The notes beneath the pieces were generated by a model. It was not told the origin of the DNA and made no database searches. It saw only the letters and a list, made by a program, of their open reading frames with translations. Source: Lawsonibacter faecis (GTDB lineage Bacteria > Bacillota > Clostridia > Oscillospirales > Oscillospiraceae). Taken from it: a stretch of 64,000 bases of DNA. Made by a program: the position numbers and the translations under genes. The stretch is from NCBI RefSeq assembly GCF_014287675.1, contig NZ_JACOPQ010000016.1:41036-105035 (forward strand), given 5' to 3'. Position 1 is the first letter of the stretch; every line of letters begins with the position of its first letter. This document shows, piece after piece, positions 62,293 to 64,000 of the stretch.

Positions 62293-62976
62293 ATGAAACG
62301 CTCTGAAATCAACGCCATCCTGCGCGACGCGGCGGACTTCTGCCGGCGCATGAACTTCTGCCTGCCGCCCTGGGCCTACTGGACTGCGGAGGACTGGGCC
62401 AAGGCGGGCCATGAGTACGACGAGATTCGGGACAATATGCTGGGCTGGGACATCACCGACTACGGCCACGGAAAATTCAGGGAGATCGGCCTGGCCCTCT
62501 TCACCATCCGCAACGGCAGCCTGAAAAACCCAAAGTACGCCAAGCCCTACGCGGAGAAGCTCCTCATCTCCCGGGAGGACCAGCTCTCCCCCAACCATTT
62601 CCACTGGAGCAAGATGGAGGACATCATCAACCGCGGCGGCGGCAACCTGATGGTCCAGGTGTGGAACGCCACGCCCGGCGAGGAACTGGCCGACACTCCG
62701 GTCACCGTCCACCTGGACGGTGTGGAGCAGACCGTCCCCGCCGGGACCGTCCTGCGCCTCACCCCGGGCATGAGCATCACCCTGCCCCAGCGGCAGTACC
62801 ACGCCTTCTGGGCTGAGCGGGGCCACGGCAGTGTTCTGATCGGCGAGGTTTCCATGGTCAACGACGACAATACGGACAACCGCTTCTACGAGACCCAGGG
62901 CCGCTTCCCCACCATCGAGGAGGACGAGCCGCCGCTCTATCTGCTGTGTAACGAATATCCCGCCGCCAAGGAGTGA
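62293..62976 (+). CDS. D-lyxose isomerase family protein (cupin, mannose/lyxose type)
   Basis: 227 residues from ATG 62293, preceded by AAAGGAG; an in-frame TTG at 62272 overlaps that site. It matches the D-lyxose ketol-isomerase family: LPPWAYWT, GWDITDYG, NHFHWSKMEDIINRGGGNL and WNATPGEE. Cupin metal ligands are probably H102, H104, E109 and H170. These enzymes turn D-lyxose to D-xylulose and D-mannose to D-fructose. The PfkB kinase that follows, 5 bp away, would phosphorylate the ketose. Confidence 0.9.
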   Translation: MKRSEINAILRDAADFCRRMNFCLPPWAYWTAEDWAKAGHEYDEIRDNMLGWDITDYGHGKFREIGLALFTIRNGSLKNPKYAKPYAEKLLISREDQLSPNHFHWSKMEDIINRGGGNLMVQVWNATPGEELADTPVTVHLDGVEQTVPAGTVLRLTPGMSITLPQRQYHAFWAERGHGSVLIGEVSMVNDDNTDNRFYETQGRFPTIEEDEPPLYLLCNEYPAAKE

Positions 62977-62981
62977 GCGCC

Positions 62982-63941
62982 ATGGAAAAACGCTTTGATG
63001 TGACCGCGCTGGGAGAGGCCCTCATCGACTTTACCGAGTGCGGCCGGTCTCCCGCCGGGGCGCGGCTCTTCGAGCAGAATCCCGGCGGCGCGCCGGCCAA
63101 TGTGCTCTGCGCCGTATCCCGCCTGGGCGGCCGCGCCGCCTTTATCGGAAAGGTGGGGGAGGACATGCACGGCGGCTTCCTCCGGGACACCCTGGCGGGG
63201 GAGGGGGTGGACGTGTCCGGCATGGTTTCGGACGGCGGCGTGTTCACCACCCTGGCCTTTGTGGCCCTGGGGCGGAGCGGGGAGCGGAGCTTCAGCTTTG
63301 CCCGCAGGCCGGGGGCGGACACCTGCCTGCGTCCCGACGAGGTGCCGGAGGCCCTCCTGGGGGAGAGCCGGGTGTTCCATGTGGGCTCCCTCTCCCTGAC
63401 CGACGAGCCCGCCCGCTCCGCCACCCTCCGCGCGGTGGAGGCCGCCCGGCGGCTGGGCGCGGCGGTGTCCTACGACCCCAATTACCGCGCGTCCCTATGG
63501 CCGGACGCGGAGAGCGCCCGGGCGCAGATGCGCAGCCTCATCCCCCGCTGCGACGTGATGAAGCTCTCCGACGAGGAGACTGTGCTCCTCACCGGTGAGG
63601 GGGACCCGGTAAGGGCGGCGGAGAGCCTGCTCCGCGCCGGTCCCGCCTGTGTGGCGGTGACCCTGGGCGGTGAGGGCGCGTTGGTCGCCACCCGCCAGGG
63701 CGTGCGTGCGGTGCCCGCTTTCCCCGTGGAGGCGGTGGATACCACCGGCGCGGGAGACGCCTTCTGGGGCGCATTCCTCTACCGCCTCACCCGGAGCGGG
63801 AAACGTCCTGAGGCGCTGAGCCTGGACGAGGCGGCGGACTTCGCCCGCTTCGCCAACGCCGCGGCCTCCCTCTGCGTGGGACGCCGGGGCGGTATCCCCG
63901 CCATGCCGGGGCTGAAGGAAGTGGAGCAGGCGGCAAACTGA
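62982..63941 (+). CDS. PfkB-family carbohydrate kinase (fructokinase-like)
   Basis: 319 residues from ATG 62982 with AAGGAG 8 bases upstream. ALGEALIDFTE at the start, GGAPANVLCAVSRLGGRAAFIGKVGED (PfkB signature 1, in parts), YDPNYRASLW, KLSDEE and the signature 2 DTTGAGDAFWGAF with catalytic D259. Most like fructokinases. With the upstream isomerase it gives mannose to fructose to fructose-6-phosphate, or lyxose to xylulose to xylulose-5-phosphate. The last 59 bases of the window after it hold no recognised feature. Confidence 0.92.
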   Translation: MEKRFDVTALGEALIDFTECGRSPAGARLFEQNPGGAPANVLCAVSRLGGRAAFIGKVGEDMHGGFLRDTLAGEGVDVSGMVSDGGVFTTLAFVALGRSGERSFSFARRPGADTCLRPDEVPEALLGESRVFHVGSLSLTDEPARSATLRAVEAARRLGAAVSYDPNYRASLWPDAESARAQMRSLIPRCDVMKLSDEETVLLTGEGDPVRAAESLLRAGPACVAVTLGGEGALVATRQGVRAVPAFPVEAVDTTGAGDAFWGAFLYRLTRSGKRPEALSLDEAADFARFANAAASLCVGRRGGIPAMPGLKEVEQAAN

Positions 63942-64000
63942 ATGAATGGGGAAGGGGAAAAATCCCAAATAATGACGGATAGTCCTTTGATTGCGTCGTC

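Noticed and set aside
57072..62351. Very long open antisense frame (about 1759 codons) opposite the giant surface gene
   Set aside because: It mirrors the GC-rich codon pattern of the plus-strand gene, has low-complexity Gly/Val/His-rich translation, no domain and no ribosome site.

Overview
The window reads as a chromosomal segment of a GC-rich, low-motility-signature gut Firmicute, most likely a Clostridia of the Oscillospiraceae/Flavonifractor-like type. This is inferred from the FabK-type enoyl reductase, DegV and FakA-like domains, EFR1-type ferredoxin, RpiR and LytTR regulators, SLH-anchored giant surface protein, strong G/C third-position bias with AGGAGG ribosome sites, and a gut-clostridial style intergenic repeat. 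No rRNA, tRNA, CRISPR array, integrase or transposase was recognised.

Layout. 1-4001 (minus): a tight three-gene cluster, HD-RyR protein -> TIR protein with a duplicated C-terminal domain -> two-TM TrkA-N-like membrane protein cut by the window edge. This looks like an undescribed nucleotide-signalling or defence module. 4363-6278 (minus): two overlapping nucleoside hydrolases; divergent from them is a free-standing FakA C-terminal domain, followed by an EFR1-like flavodoxin/ferredoxin. 7616-13192 (minus): TetR, then LytTR response regulator -> GHKL kinase -> membrane-anchored domain-permuted GH3. 13298-16877 (plus): a TSUP permease fused to a polyprenol/dolichol-kinase-like domain, UppP, and an AraC/GyrI regulator.

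16922-29311 (minus): a fatty-acid synthesis block read in the order tetR, degV, acpP, fabK, fabD, fabG, fabF, accB, (repeat-rich 600-bp gap), fabZ, accC, accD, accA, thioesterase, acyl-CoA ligase. No fabH is present. A strong promoter with a tetO-like palindrome lies in front of degV. 29450-34611 (minus): a second LytTR regulator -> GHKL kinase -> permuted GH3 operon, the same order as the first. Divergent from it (34870-40306, plus) are a GH3 lipoprotein of conventional domain order and a third permuted, double-anchored GH3.

40420-43176: a small hypothetical protein and a PcrA/UvrD-like helicase. 43283-50063: an RpiR regulator divergent from a catabolic cluster (FAD oxidoreductase, permease, HyuA-like oxoprolinase, HEYFH zincin-like protein). 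50127-62168: a 4013-residue secreted protein with repeated LamG-like / beta-propeller / Big2-like modules, an SGNH esterase domain and C-terminal SLH repeats. 62293-63941: D-lyxose/mannose isomerase-like protein and a PfkB sugar kinase. The right half therefore looks like a surface glycan capture and breakdown region with dedicated two-component sensors, while the centre holds housekeeping lipid synthesis.
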